From contig JADMKP010000004.1 of assembly GCA_015478775.1 (NCBI GenBank), positions 1 to 64,000 on the forward strand: 64,000 bases of DNA. Reading direction: 5' to 3'. This DNA comes from Fermentimonas sp. GTDB lineage: Bacteria > Bacteroidota > Bacteroidia > Bacteroidales > Dysgonomonadaceae. Positions 27,977 through 37,790 of the stretch are shown here, in pieces. Each line of letters opens with the position of its first letter. Positions within the stretch are counted from its first letter, which is position 1. A program made the translations under genes and the position numbers. Under the pieces are notes generated by a model that saw only the letters and a list, made by a program, of their open reading frames with translations, was not told the origin of the DNA and made no database searches.

Positions 27977-28185
27977 GATTGAAATCCAGATTATAAGAAA
28001 AAAAAGACCTGGTAATATATTACTTCTAAATTTTGATCTAATGTTTTTAGTAACAAAAGTGAGATACAATACGTAAATTAAAAAAATAATTGATAGTCCG
28101 AGAGCAATAAATGGGTACTTCATTATAGAGTTTTTATAAAATGGATTTAAAATATAACATAAGTGTTATAATTAATGTTTTTCAA

Positions 28186-30756
28186 ATGAAGAATAAAATA
28201 ACAATTTTCTTTCTCACAATATCTTTATTAATCTTTGTTTCTTGTTATGAGATAAAGGTTGGGAGTGAAAGCAAACCTAGGAGTGTAGAAAGTTTTAATG
28301 AAAATTGGACTTTCCAACTTGAAGATTATACCGAGGATTCATCTATAGATTTTTCCATGGACTCATTTATATATTACTCCGAGGTCTCATCTGTAGATTT
28401 TAACGATAAACAGTGGCGTAAGTTGAATTTACCACATGATTGGTCAATTGAAGGAGAATTTAGCGAATATCATCCTGCTGGTAGTGGTGGAGGTGCTTTG
28501 CCAGGTGGAATTGGTTGGTATAGAAAATCGTTTAACATCGATAAAGAGCTAGAAGGAAGAAAGGTTTTTATCGATTTTGATGGGGTTTATATGAATTCAG
28601 AGGTTTGGATAAACGGCAACTATCTGGGTAAACGCCCCTATGGCTACATTTCTTTTAGATATGATCTTACTCCACACGTCAATTTTGGTGGTGATAATAT
28701 TATTGCTGTGAGAGTGGACAATAGCTTGCAACCAAACTCACGCTGGTACTCGGGAAGTGGCATATATAGAAATGTTTGGCTAACGGTTGTTAACCGGGTG
28801 TATGTAGATTTATGGGGTACTTTTGTTACTACTCCCCAAGTAGCTAGCGAGAAAGCTGTAGTGAATGTGGCTACAAAGATTAAGAATGAGAAAGGTACTG
28901 ATGTTAATGTAAAGCTTAGGAGCACTATAATCGACTCATCTGGGAAGTGGATAGTTAGTACTGAGTCGGAAGAAAATTTGGTTGTGGGTTCTGTAAAAGA
29001 GGTGTCACATGATATCGAATTAATGAATCCTAAAATTTGGTCAATTCAAGATCCTTATTTATATACCGTTGTAAGTGAAGTGTTTGAAGATGGCAAATTG
29101 ATAGACAACTACTCTACTCCACTTGGTGTTAGATCGTTTTCGTTTGATCCTGAGAAAGGATTTTTTCTTAATGGTAAGGCAACGAAAATAAAAGGTGTAT
29201 GTATGCATCACGATTTGGGTTGTTTGGGTGCAGCGGTTAATACTAGAGCTATTGAAAGACAATTGGAGATATTGAAAGAGATGGGCGTTAATGGGATACG
29301 TACAGCGCATAATCCACCGGCACCTGAACTACTTGAGCTTTGTGATAGGATGGGTTTTATAGTGATGAATGAGACGTTTGATATCTGGAGAAAGAGAATG
29401 AATGAGTTCGATTATTCGCATCATTTTAATGAGTGGCATGTAAGGGATCTTACTGATCATATGTTGCGAGACAGAAATCATCCATCAGTTTTTATGTGGA
29501 GTATTGCTAATGAGGTAATGGAGCAATGGACTCATGCCGAGATGGATACTATCGACCTTAAAATGGCAAACATACTTCTAAATCTTCAGAGAAGTGAGTT
29601 GGACCAATCGGCTCTTGATGAAGGACTGAGCTTTAACTCGATGTTAACACAAAAATTAACAGGTTTAGCAAAAAGCTTGGACCCTACCCGACCGATTACT
29701 GCTGGCAATAACGAAACAAATCCGTGGAACCATCTGTTCTTAGCTGATACCCTTGATATTATCGGTATTAATTATCACCTAGAAGATTTTGATAGTGTGA
29801 GGGCAAGGTATCCAAACAGACCTTTTATTGCTACAGAAACAACATCGGCTCTGGCAACTAGGGGTTATTATCGTATGCCATCTGATTCTGCTTATATATG
29901 GCCTGCGAGTTGGGATATACCATTTTTTGATTCTACTTATGCATGTTCTTCATACGACAATAATCACGTTCCATGGGGCTCTACGCATGAAGAGACATGG
30001 AACAAGGTTAAAAACAACGACTATGTGAGTGGGATGTATATTTGGACAGGGTTTGACTATATTGGTGAGCCTACTCCTTTTTGGTTCCCGGCTAGAAGCT
30101 CATATTTTGGTGTGGTGGATCTTGCTGGTTTCCCTAAGGATGCATATTTTTTCTATAAATCGGAATGGACAGAGGAACCAATGCTTCATGTTTTTCCGCA
30201 TTGGAACTGGAATGTTGGACAAGAAATAGATATTTGGGCATATTATAATAATGCTGATGAGGTGGAACTTTTTTTGAATGATGTTTCGCAAGGAGTAAGA
30301 AAAAAGGAGAGTGATGTTTTTCATGTTTCGTGGCGACTAACTTTTGAGCCTGGTAACATTAAGGTTGTGTCTAGAAAGGATGGCTTAGAGGTTATGTCTG
30401 TTGAAAAGCATACTGCCGGAGAACCTTATCAGATAAAGCTTACAGCCGACAGAGATAGAATAAGTAATGATGGGGTAGATTTAAGTTTTATAACTGTTGA
30501 GGTTATGGATAAGGATGGCAATCTCTGTCCGAATGCAGATAATGAAATAGATTTTGAACTGAGCGGCAATGGCAAAATTGTTGGTGTGGACAATGGCAAC
30601 CCAGTAAGTATGGAAAGTTTTGTTGAACCACAACGAAAAGCTTTTTACGGCAAATGCTTGGTAGTTGTGCAGGGTGGAAAAAAATCAGAGACTATGCAAC
30701 TAAAGGCTGTGTCTGAGAATTTAGAGTCGGCTAGTTTGAAAATTAGTGTCCGATAG
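28186..30756 (+). CDS. GH2 family beta-galactosidase (likely)
   Basis: An 856-residue lipoprotein with the acylated Cys20 (LLIFVSC). Order: sugar-binding jelly roll (LPHDWSIEGEF, GIGWYRKSF), Ig-like sandwich, GH2 barrel with IRTAHNPPAPELLELCDRMG, acid/base Glu443 in WSIANEV and nucleophile Glu551 in FIATETTSA, then C-terminal Ig-like domains. I prefer the ATG at 28186 because it places the signal peptide at the N-terminus. In this setting it would remove galactose side chains of xyloglucan oligosaccharides. It is 209 bp after the GH31 gene and may end the operon. Confidence 0.88.
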   Translation: MKNKITIFFLTISLLIFVSCYEIKVGSESKPRSVESFNENWTFQLEDYTEDSSIDFSMDSFIYYSEVSSVDFNDKQWRKLNLPHDWSIEGEFSEYHPAGSGGGALPGGIGWYRKSFNIDKELEGRKVFIDFDGVYMNSEVWINGNYLGKRPYGYISFRYDLTPHVNFGGDNIIAVRVDNSLQPNSRWYSGSGIYRNVWLTVVNRVYVDLWGTFVTTPQVASEKAVVNVATKIKNEKGTDVNVKLRSTIIDSSGKWIVSTESEENLVVGSVKEVSHDIELMNPKIWSIQDPYLYTVVSEVFEDGKLIDNYSTPLGVRSFSFDPEKGFFLNGKATKIKGVCMHHDLGCLGAAVNTRAIERQLEILKEMGVNGIRTAHNPPAPELLELCDRMGFIVMNETFDIWRKRMNEFDYSHHFNEWHVRDLTDHMLRDRNHPSVFMWSIANEVMEQWTHAEMDTIDLKMANILLNLQRSELDQSALDEGLSFNSMLTQKLTGLAKSLDPTRPITAGNNETNPWNHLFLADTLDIIGINYHLEDFDSVRARYPNRPFIATETTSALATRGYYRMPSDSAYIWPASWDIPFFDSTYACSSYDNNHVPWGSTHEETWNKVKNNDYVSGMYIWTGFDYIGEPTPFWFPARSSYFGVVDLAGFPKDAYFFYKSEWTEEPMLHVFPHWNWNVGQEIDIWAYYNNADEVELFLNDVSQGVRKKESDVFHVSWRLTFEPGNIKVVSRKDGLEVMSVEKHTAGEPYQIKLTADRDRISNDGVDLSFITVEVMDKDGNLCPNADNEIDFELSGNGKIVGVDNGNPVSMESFVEPQRKAFYGKCLVVVQGGKKSETMQLKAVSENLESASLKISVR

Positions 30757-30921
30757 TTTATTTAGTGTTCGATGGTTATATTCGGTGATCATACAAACAT
30801 GAAATAATAATTAATGGTCTTGTTAATTTAGTGTTAGTTATAATTATCTAATACATCATTAAAACTATGATGCAAAATATATGTTATATATTTGTGGGCA
30901 AATCTAGTGAATAAATAACTT

Positions 30922-31356
30922 TTGAAAAGAATAGCTTACATATCTGTAATTACTGTTGCGAGCATATTAATGCTTGTATTTTCTGCTATTCCCCACCATC
31001 ATCACAATGATGGTTTGCAATGTTTTAAAACTGATTTGGTGAATCATTCTTGTGATGATCAACATGCTCAACACCACAACCCAACTACAGAAAATAGTAC
31101 TGAAAGCTCCAGCTGCATTTTACATGCTAATTTTGTTATACAACAATTAGATACAAATATTCGTATAAAGTCATTCTCCCTCAATTATGATGACGAGAAT
31201 GAATTTAATTCATTGTGTGCACTCTCTGTTTTAGAACATATAAACATGTTGTTATCTGAAAAAAGATTAGATACATGTGAAACTTCCTCCTACTTAAAAT
31301 CTGCTTTTAAAACCAGCCCTTTAGGGTTACGAGCACCTCCTGTTGCTCATGTCTAA
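30922..31356 (+). CDS. His-rich exported small protein, metal efflux operon leader gene
   Basis: A 144-residue protein with a signal or membrane anchor at about 5-22, then PHHHHNDGLQCF and later HSCDDQHAQHHN. The clustered His and Cys suggest metal binding in the periplasm. The start is TTG: an in-frame TAA lies two codons upstream and the next ATG would cut the signal in half. It precedes an RND-type metal efflux system by 68 bp on the same strand. No biochemical function is established that I can cite; a metal chaperone or sensor is inferred. Confidence 0.6.
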   Translation: MKRIAYISVITVASILMLVFSAIPHHHHNDGLQCFKTDLVNHSCDDQHAQHHNPTTENSTESSSCILHANFVIQQLDTNIRIKSFSLNYDDENEFNSLCALSVLEHINMLLSEKRLDTCETSSYLKSAFKTSPLGLRAPPVAHV

Positions 31357-31424
31357 GATTATTCCCAACAATAGTCTTATTAGTTAACTATTTCAATATC
31401 AATTATCAACTTATTTTATCTCAC

Positions 31425-32588
31425 ATGAGAACTATTATTATATTAATACTCATAGCCATTGCTTTGACCTTAGCTGGTTGCCATCAATATAAAAGTGATG
31501 AGCATAATGAACACAATGAGCTCAATGATCACAATAACCACCAGCATATCGATGATAACAGCGCAGAGAATCTTATTTATTTTTCTATAGAGCAAGCTGA
31601 TGCAGCTGGAGTTAGCGTGGAGACTATATCTCAGGATACCTTTAGACAGGTTATTAAAACAAGCGGACAAGTTTTATCTGGTCAAGGTGATGAAGCAACT
31701 ATCTCGGCTACAGCAAATGGAATAGTGTCGTTTTCTAAAAGCAATATTGCTTCAGGCACAGCAGTAAAATCGGGTGAATCTATTGTAACCATATCGTCTA
31801 ACTCACTTCCAGAAGGTGACCCGATTGCTAAGTCTAAAATTGCGTATGAATCTGCTCTTAAAGAATTTGAGCGGGCAAGCAACTTGGTTAAGGATCAGAT
31901 TATATCGGAGAAAGAGTTTGAACAGACTCGTTTAACTTATGAAACTGCCAAGATGAATTATGAAGCACAGGCATCTAATTATAGTACACGGGGAGTAAGA
32001 GTAACTGCATCATTTAGTGGTTACGTTAAGAATCTTTTTGTGAATCAAGGAGGCTATGTGAGTGTGGGACAACCCATTGCTACTATATCTCAAAATAGGA
32101 AATTACAGCTTCGTGCTGAAGTCTCTGAAATGCATTTTGGTAATATATCATCAATTAACGATGCAAACTTTAAAATGGCATATGACGATAGGCTATACAA
32201 GCTAAGTGAACTTAATGGAAGGTTAGTATCTCATGGTAAAGCGTCTGATGGTGAGAGCCTTTTCGTTCCAATTACCTTTGAGTTTGATAATAAAGGTAAT
32301 ATAATTTCAGGTTCTTTTGCCGAGATATTTCTACTTTCAACTCCACAGTTGGATGTAATATCAGTGCCACTATCGGCTATTACAGAAGAGCAGGGTTTGT
32401 TTTTTGTTTATATAAAAATTGACGATGAGCATTATGAAAAACAAGAAGTTACTCTTGGAGAGACTGATGGAGAACGAGTGCTTATTCTATCAGGTTTAAA
32501 GAATGGTGACAATGTAGTTACTAAAGGAGTTTATCAGGTTAAGTTAGCTGCAACCCCATCGGTAATTCCCGAGGGTCATGTTCATTAA
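31425..32588 (+). CDS. RND efflux periplasmic adaptor (CusB/CzcB family)
   Basis: A 387-residue lipoprotein with the acylated Cys19 (LTLAGC), followed by a His-rich stretch EHNEHNELNDHNNHQH. Then a membrane-fusion-protein layout: a barrel-sandwich half (SATANGIVSFSKSNI), a helical hairpin at about 140-185 (KEFERASNLVKDQIISEKEF), the second lipoyl half (VTASFSGYVKNLFVNQGGYV), and a beta-barrel. It joins the inner-membrane pump to the outer-membrane channel and may hand over metal through the His-rich part. Confidence 0.9.
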   Translation: MRTIIILILIAIALTLAGCHQYKSDEHNEHNELNDHNNHQHIDDNSAENLIYFSIEQADAAGVSVETISQDTFRQVIKTSGQVLSGQGDEATISATANGIVSFSKSNIASGTAVKSGESIVTISSNSLPEGDPIAKSKIAYESALKEFERASNLVKDQIISEKEFEQTRLTYETAKMNYEAQASNYSTRGVRVTASFSGYVKNLFVNQGGYVSVGQPIATISQNRKLQLRAEVSEMHFGNISSINDANFKMAYDDRLYKLSELNGRLVSHGKASDGESLFVPITFEFDNKGNIISGSFAEIFLLSTPQLDVISVPLSAITEEQGLFFVYIKIDDEHYEKQEVTLGETDGERVLILSGLKNGDNVVTKGVYQVKLAATPSVIPEGHVH

Positions 32589-32608
32589 TTTATAACTAAA
32601 AACGAGTT

Positions 32609-35600
32609 ATGTTGAATAAGTTAATTAGGTTTTCGTTAAATAACCGACTGGTTATTTTAATTGCATCGGTTTTACTTATGCTTGCTGGTGTATATACAGC
32701 TTCTAATATGGAGGTTGATGTTTTCCCTGATCTAAATGCTCCTACGGTGGTTGTGATGACAGAGGCGCAAGGTTTGGCACCTGAGGAGGTTGAACAATTG
32801 GTTACTTTTCCAGTAGAGGTTGCTTTAAATGGCGCCACTGATGTTAGGCGTGTTAGGTCTTCTTCTACTACTGGCTTCTCGGTTGTTTGGGTGGAATTTG
32901 ATTGGGGTACCGACATATATATTGCAAGACAAATTGTATCAGAAAAGCTTGCAGTGATTAGCGAGTCGCTGCCCTCAAATGTTGGTAATCCCACATTAGG
33001 GCCGCAATCTTCTATCATGGGAGAAATTATGATTATAGGTATAACTGCAGACAGTACGTCTATGAGGGATTTGAGAAATATTGCCGATTGGACTATTCGT
33101 CCTCGTTTATTATCTACTGGAGGTGTTGCTCAGGTTTCTGTATTGGGTGGTGAGATAAAAGAGTATCAGATTCTTCTAAACCCAGATAGGATGAAGCATT
33201 ATAATGTGAGCCTCGATGAAGTTATTGCTGTGGTTAAAGAGATGAATCAAAATGTATCGGGTGGTATAATAAATGATTACGGCAATGAGTATATAATTCG
33301 TGGAATGCTTTCAACAAATAACATTTCGGAATTAAAGAAAGCTGTGGTAAAAACTATAGATGATAGTCCCATTTTACTTGAGAATATTTCTGATATAACT
33401 ATTGGCGACAAGTCTCCTAAACTTGGGATAGCATCTGAAGGGGGCAAACATGCAGTATTGTTAACTGTAACCAAACAACCTGCAACCGCCACTTTGGAGT
33501 TGACGGATAAGCTGGTTAAATCAATTGATGAACTACAATCTGTTATGCCACCAGATGTGAAGTTGTCTACACATATTTTTCGCCAATCGCGTTTTATAGA
33601 AAGTTCTATCAATAACGTTAAAAAGGCACTGTTAGAAGGTGGTATTTTTGTAATAATTGTGCTTTTTATCTTTTTGATGAATACCCGCACAACTGTTATT
33701 TCTATTATAACAATTCCTATTTCGTTGATTGTTGCTATACTTGTTTTAAAGCTTATGGGCCTAACAATAAACACCATGAGCTTGGGAGGTTTGGCAATTG
33801 CTATTGGTTCACTAGTGGATGACGCCATTGTGGATGTGGAGAATGTATTTAAACGACTTAGGGAGAATAGTCAGAAATTAAAAGATGAACAGTTGTCAGT
33901 AATACAAGTGGTATATAATGCGTCGAAAGAGGTGCGATTACCTATTCTGAATTCTACATTAATAATCATAGTTAGTTTTGTTCCTTTATTTTTTCTAACA
34001 GGAATTGAAGGTCGTATGTTGGCACCTCTAGGAATAGCATTTATAGTTTCACTTGTAGCTTCTACTATTGTTGCACTAACTCTTACACCTGTATTGTGTA
34101 GTTTTTTACTTGGAAGGAAAAAAGATGAAAATAAGCTTGGGGAAAAAGAACCTTACGTTGTGAGGTTTCTGAAGAGATATTACAAGAGAGCTCTTTATTA
34201 TTCGTTTCAACACAAAAAGGGTTTGTTGAGCATTACGGGTATTTTATTGGTAATATCTATTATCATGTTTCTAACCCTTGGAAGAAGTTTTCTGCCACCT
34301 TTTAATGAAGGGTCTTTTACAATTAATGTGAGCTCTATGCCTGGTATTTCATTAGAGGAGTCGGACAAAATTGGTCTTATGGCAGAGAATATACTTCTTT
34401 CAATTCCTGAAGTACAAACTGTAGGACGAAAGACAGGTCGTGCAGAATTGGATGAGCATGTTTTAGGTGTAAATATTTCGGAAATTGAAGCTCCAATTGT
34501 TCTAAACAAGAGATCGAAAGATGAAATTCTTTATGAGATTAGAGAAAAGATGAGCTTAATACCCGGTGTTAATATCGAAATTGGCCAACCTATATCTCAT
34601 CGACTGGATGCTATACTTTCGGGTTCTCAGGCAAATATTGCTATCAAACTTTTTGGATCCGACCTAAACAAAATGTTTGATATTGGTAATCAAATTAAAT
34701 ATGCTATACAGGATGTTGATGGAATTGTAGATCTAAATGTTGAGCAACAGATTGAGAGACCTCAACTAAAAATAACACCTAAAAGAGAATTGTTGGCCAA
34801 ATATGGTATTTCGTTACCTGAGTTTTCGGAGATTATTTCAGTAATGCTTGCAGGAGAAATAGTATCGCAGGTTTATGAAGGCAATAGGTCATACGATCTG
34901 ACTTTAAAGGTAGGCGATGACAGTCGCAACTCCCTACAGCAAATTAATGAGTTGATCATAGATGCAAATGGTCGTAAAATACCTTTACGCAATGTTGCAA
35001 ATATCTCGTCTGTTATGGGTCCAAATACTATAAATAGAGAAAACGTGTCTCGCAAGATAGTTGTTTCGGCAAATATTTCGGGTGGTGATTTACGTAGTGC
35101 AGTTAATCAGATTCAACAAATAATTAATAGTGAAATACATTTACCAAAAGATTATCATATTGAGTATGGTGGACAGTTTGAAAGTGAACAAAGTGCATCT
35201 CGCACATTATTGATAACATCTATATTTTCAGTATTAATAATATTTTTATTACTCTTTAATCAGTTTCGTAATGTAACTCAATCAGTTGTTATTTTACTTA
35301 ATCTACCCCTTGCACTTATAGGTGGTGTATTAATATTATTTTTTACAAGCGGCAACTTGAGCATTCCAGCTATCATTGGCTTTATTTCTCTTTTTGGAAT
35401 TGCCACTAGAAATGGAATGTTGTTAATTTCGAGATACAACGATCTACATCAAGAGGGTTATAGTGTATTTGAAAGCATAATACATGGTTCCCTTGATAGG
35501 TTGAACCCAATTTTGATGACTGCTTTTACTACAGCACTGGCTCTGATTCCGCTTGCTGTAAGTGGTAGTCTGCCCGGTAATGAAATACAGAGTCCAATGG

Positions 35601-35698
35601 CAAAAGTTATATTGGGAGGATTGCTAACGTCCACTTTATTAAATGGTTTTATTATTCCTATTATGTACTTACTAACAAATAAAAAAGGTGAAAACTAA
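32609..35698 (+). CDS. Heavy-metal RND efflux pump (CusA/CzcA family)
   Basis: A 1029-residue inner-membrane proton-driven pump with 12 predicted spans and two large periplasmic loops. Family signatures are MEVDVFPDLNAPTVVVMTEA near the N-terminus and, in the fourth membrane helix, LAIAIGSLVDDAIVDVENV. That helix is closer to the Cu+/Ag+ group (CusA) than to the DFG-type Zn/Co/Cd group, so copper or silver is the better guess. The neighbours (His-rich protein, adaptor, TolC, CutC downstream) agree. Its stop overlaps the TolC-family start by 11 nt. Confidence 0.92.
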   Translation: MLNKLIRFSLNNRLVILIASVLLMLAGVYTASNMEVDVFPDLNAPTVVVMTEAQGLAPEEVEQLVTFPVEVALNGATDVRRVRSSSTTGFSVVWVEFDWGTDIYIARQIVSEKLAVISESLPSNVGNPTLGPQSSIMGEIMIIGITADSTSMRDLRNIADWTIRPRLLSTGGVAQVSVLGGEIKEYQILLNPDRMKHYNVSLDEVIAVVKEMNQNVSGGIINDYGNEYIIRGMLSTNNISELKKAVVKTIDDSPILLENISDITIGDKSPKLGIASEGGKHAVLLTVTKQPATATLELTDKLVKSIDELQSVMPPDVKLSTHIFRQSRFIESSINNVKKALLEGGIFVIIVLFIFLMNTRTTVISIITIPISLIVAILVLKLMGLTINTMSLGGLAIAIGSLVDDAIVDVENVFKRLRENSQKLKDEQLSVIQVVYNASKEVRLPILNSTLIIIVSFVPLFFLTGIEGRMLAPLGIAFIVSLVASTIVALTLTPVLCSFLLGRKKDENKLGEKEPYVVRFLKRYYKRALYYSFQHKKGLLSITGILLVISIIMFLTLGRSFLPPFNEGSFTINVSSMPGISLEESDKIGLMAENILLSIPEVQTVGRKTGRAELDEHVLGVNISEIEAPIVLNKRSKDEILYEIREKMSLIPGVNIEIGQPISHRLDAILSGSQANIAIKLFGSDLNKMFDIGNQIKYAIQDVDGIVDLNVEQQIERPQLKITPKRELLAKYGISLPEFSEIISVMLAGEIVSQVYEGNRSYDLTLKVGDDSRNSLQQINELIIDANGRKIPLRNVANISSVMGPNTINRENVSRKIVVSANISGGDLRSAVNQIQQIINSEIHLPKDYHIEYGGQFESEQSASRTLLITSIFSVLIIFLLLFNQFRNVTQSVVILLNLPLALIGGVLILFFTSGNLSIPAIIGFISLFGIATRNGMLLISRYNDLHQEGYSVFESIIHGSLDRLNPILMTAFTTALALIPLAVSGSLPGNEIQSPMAKVILGGLLTSTLLNGFIIPIMYLLTNKKGEN

Positions 35699-36872
35699 TA
35701 TAATTCTTATTGGCACTATATTTTTCTTGAAGTGTTCTCTAATATTATCTCAAAATAGTATAAGCGAGGTATTGCAATCTATTGAAGATAAAAACTATAC
35801 ACTAATTGCTTTAAGAAAAACTGCAGATGCACAAATGCTGGAAAACAAAACTGGTATTTATCTTTCTAATCCGGAGATAGACTTCGGGTACTTATGGGGC
35901 AAACCCAATATTATTGGAAACCGCACAGATTTTAGTGCAATGCAGGCTTTTGATATTCCTACAATAACTGGAATGAAAAGCAGGCTTTCCTATAAGCAAA
36001 ATGTTTCTGTGGAAATGCTCTTAAAAGCTGAGAGAATGAGTATTTTGCTGGATGCCAAGCAACTTTGTATAGATTTAATTTATTATAATTCAATAATTGA
36101 AGAACTTGAAAAAAGACTTTCACATGCTCAACGAATTGCTGAAATTTATGAGAAGCGCTTGTCTGAGGGTGATGCAAACATGCTTGATCTTAATAAAGCC
36201 CAATTGAATTTACTTAATGCACAAGTAGAATTGCAACGTAAAGAAGTTGAGCGAGATGCTCTTTTATCTAAATTAATGCAACTTAATGGTGGTGAGGCTA
36301 TATCTTTAAATGACAAGTATTCTGAGGCGATCTTGTTACCTCCTAATTTTGAAGAGTGGTATGCTCACGCAGAACAGATTAACCCTGTATTGTTGTTTGT
36401 GAGACAAGAGGTGGAAGTAAGTAAAGATTTTGCAAGAATAACTAGGGCCAAAAGATTACCTACATTCTCTGCAGGCTTTATGAGTGAGAAAATAGTTGGT
36501 GAAACGTTTCAAGGAATTAAAGTAGGCATTTCGGTGCCATTGTGGGAAAATAAGAATCAGGTAGCACATGCAAAAGCTTCAGTAAATGCTGCTGAAGCAC
36601 GACGTGCTGATGGTATTCAGAAGTTTTATATTGAAGTAAAAAATCAATATTCGAAGGCGATGGGATTAAATGAAATTTCACAAAACTATCGCAATTTACT
36701 TAGCTCTTCTAATAGTTCAGACTTATTACAAAAAGCCCTTGAAGCTGGAGAGATTTCTCTACTAAATTATCTAAACGAGATTTCACTTTATTATGATACA
36801 GTTAATTTGGCACTTGAAGCTGAACGGGATTTTCAAAAAGCCATAGCACAATTATTGGCTGTTGAATTATAA
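35688..36872 (+). CDS. TolC-family outer membrane efflux channel (CusC/CzcC-like)
   Basis: A 394-residue exported protein with a signal at about 1-22. Long helical segments in two pseudo-repeats (EKRLSHAQRIAEIYEKRL; HAKASVNAAEARRADG) and KVGISVPLWENKNQVAHAKA are typical of the OEP/TolC family. It forms the outer-membrane exit duct for the RND pump. Its start overlaps the end of the pump gene, so translation is probably coupled. Confidence 0.9.
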   Translation: MKTNIILIGTIFFLKCSLILSQNSISEVLQSIEDKNYTLIALRKTADAQMLENKTGIYLSNPEIDFGYLWGKPNIIGNRTDFSAMQAFDIPTITGMKSRLSYKQNVSVEMLLKAERMSILLDAKQLCIDLIYYNSIIEELEKRLSHAQRIAEIYEKRLSEGDANMLDLNKAQLNLLNAQVELQRKEVERDALLSKLMQLNGGEAISLNDKYSEAILLPPNFEEWYAHAEQINPVLLFVRQEVEVSKDFARITRAKRLPTFSAGFMSEKIVGETFQGIKVGISVPLWENKNQVAHAKASVNAAEARRADGIQKFYIEVKNQYSKAMGLNEISQNYRNLLSSSNSSDLLQKALEAGEISLLNYLNEISLYYDTVNLALEAERDFQKAIAQLLAVEL

Positions 36873-37007
36873 TAAACGTATATCGTTATAAAGTTGAAAT
36901 TTGTTCATTATTATTACAATATCATAACTTTCAGGAGTTCTGAGTAATTATTAATTTGTAGTATGTTTGTGCTATAATCTGAATTGAAAACAGAATTAAG
37001 TACATTT

Positions 37008-37763
37008 ATGACAAAAGATTACAAAATTGAAATTTGTGCAAACTCTGTGAAGAGTTGTCTAGAAGCACAAAAAGGAGGAGCCTACCGAGTGGAACTGTGT
37101 GCCGGAATTCCAGAAGGTGGAACTACACCTTCCTATGGTGATATATCTCTAGGTCGCGAACTTTTAGATATTAAACTTAACATAATAATTCGTCCACGAG
37201 GAGGTGACTTTCTTTATAGCACCCTGGAACATAAGATTATGCTAAAGGACATTGAAATTGCCAAGAAACTAGGAGTTGATGGTGTAGCTATTGGTTGTCT
37301 CACTTCAAATGGTGAAATAGACATTATTAGAAACCGTGAATTGATTGAAGCAGCCGGTGAAATGAGTGTTACCTTTCATAGAGCATTTGATATGTGCCGT
37401 GATCCTTTTGAGAGTTTAGAAAGGATTATAGATCTGGGATGTGATAGAATTCTAACTTCAGGACAGCAACCAACTGCAGATAAGGGTGTTGAACTCCTGA
37501 AAAATCTTGTTAGTATAGGAGGAGATAGAATTATTATAATGCCGGGGAGTGGAGTAAATGCAAATAATATTTCGCAACTAGCAATTGAGACTGGTGCAAA
37601 AGAATTTCATTTCTCTGCTAGAGAGCCAATTGAGAGCGGAATGATTTATCGCAACCCTAACCTTAAAATGGGGGGAACAGCTGTTGTGATTAATGAATTT
37701 GAAGTAGATGTTACAAGTTCAAATATCGTTAGATCGGCAATAAATGCACTTGAAAACAAATAA
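37008..37763 (+). CDS. cutC: Copper homeostasis protein CutC
   Basis: A 251-residue TIM-barrel protein of the CutC family. Family segments are KSCLEAQKGGAYRVELCAGI, GGTTPSYG, IIIRPRGGDFLYS, VTFHRAFDMCRDP and GVNANNI. CutC is linked to copper tolerance, though its exact reaction is not settled. I start at the ATG at 37008 rather than at a TTG 24 bp upstream because family N-termini begin with this segment. It is 135 bp after the efflux operon and may have its own promoter (TATGTTTG at 36962-36969). Confidence 0.92.
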   Translation: MTKDYKIEICANSVKSCLEAQKGGAYRVELCAGIPEGGTTPSYGDISLGRELLDIKLNIIIRPRGGDFLYSTLEHKIMLKDIEIAKKLGVDGVAIGCLTSNGEIDIIRNRELIEAAGEMSVTFHRAFDMCRDPFESLERIIDLGCDRILTSGQQPTADKGVELLKNLVSIGGDRIIIMPGSGVNANNISQLAIETGAKEFHFSAREPIESGMIYRNPNLKMGGTAVVINEFEVDVTSSNIVRSAINALENK

Positions 37764-37790
37764 TATATATATTAAATAAATACTGTTAAG

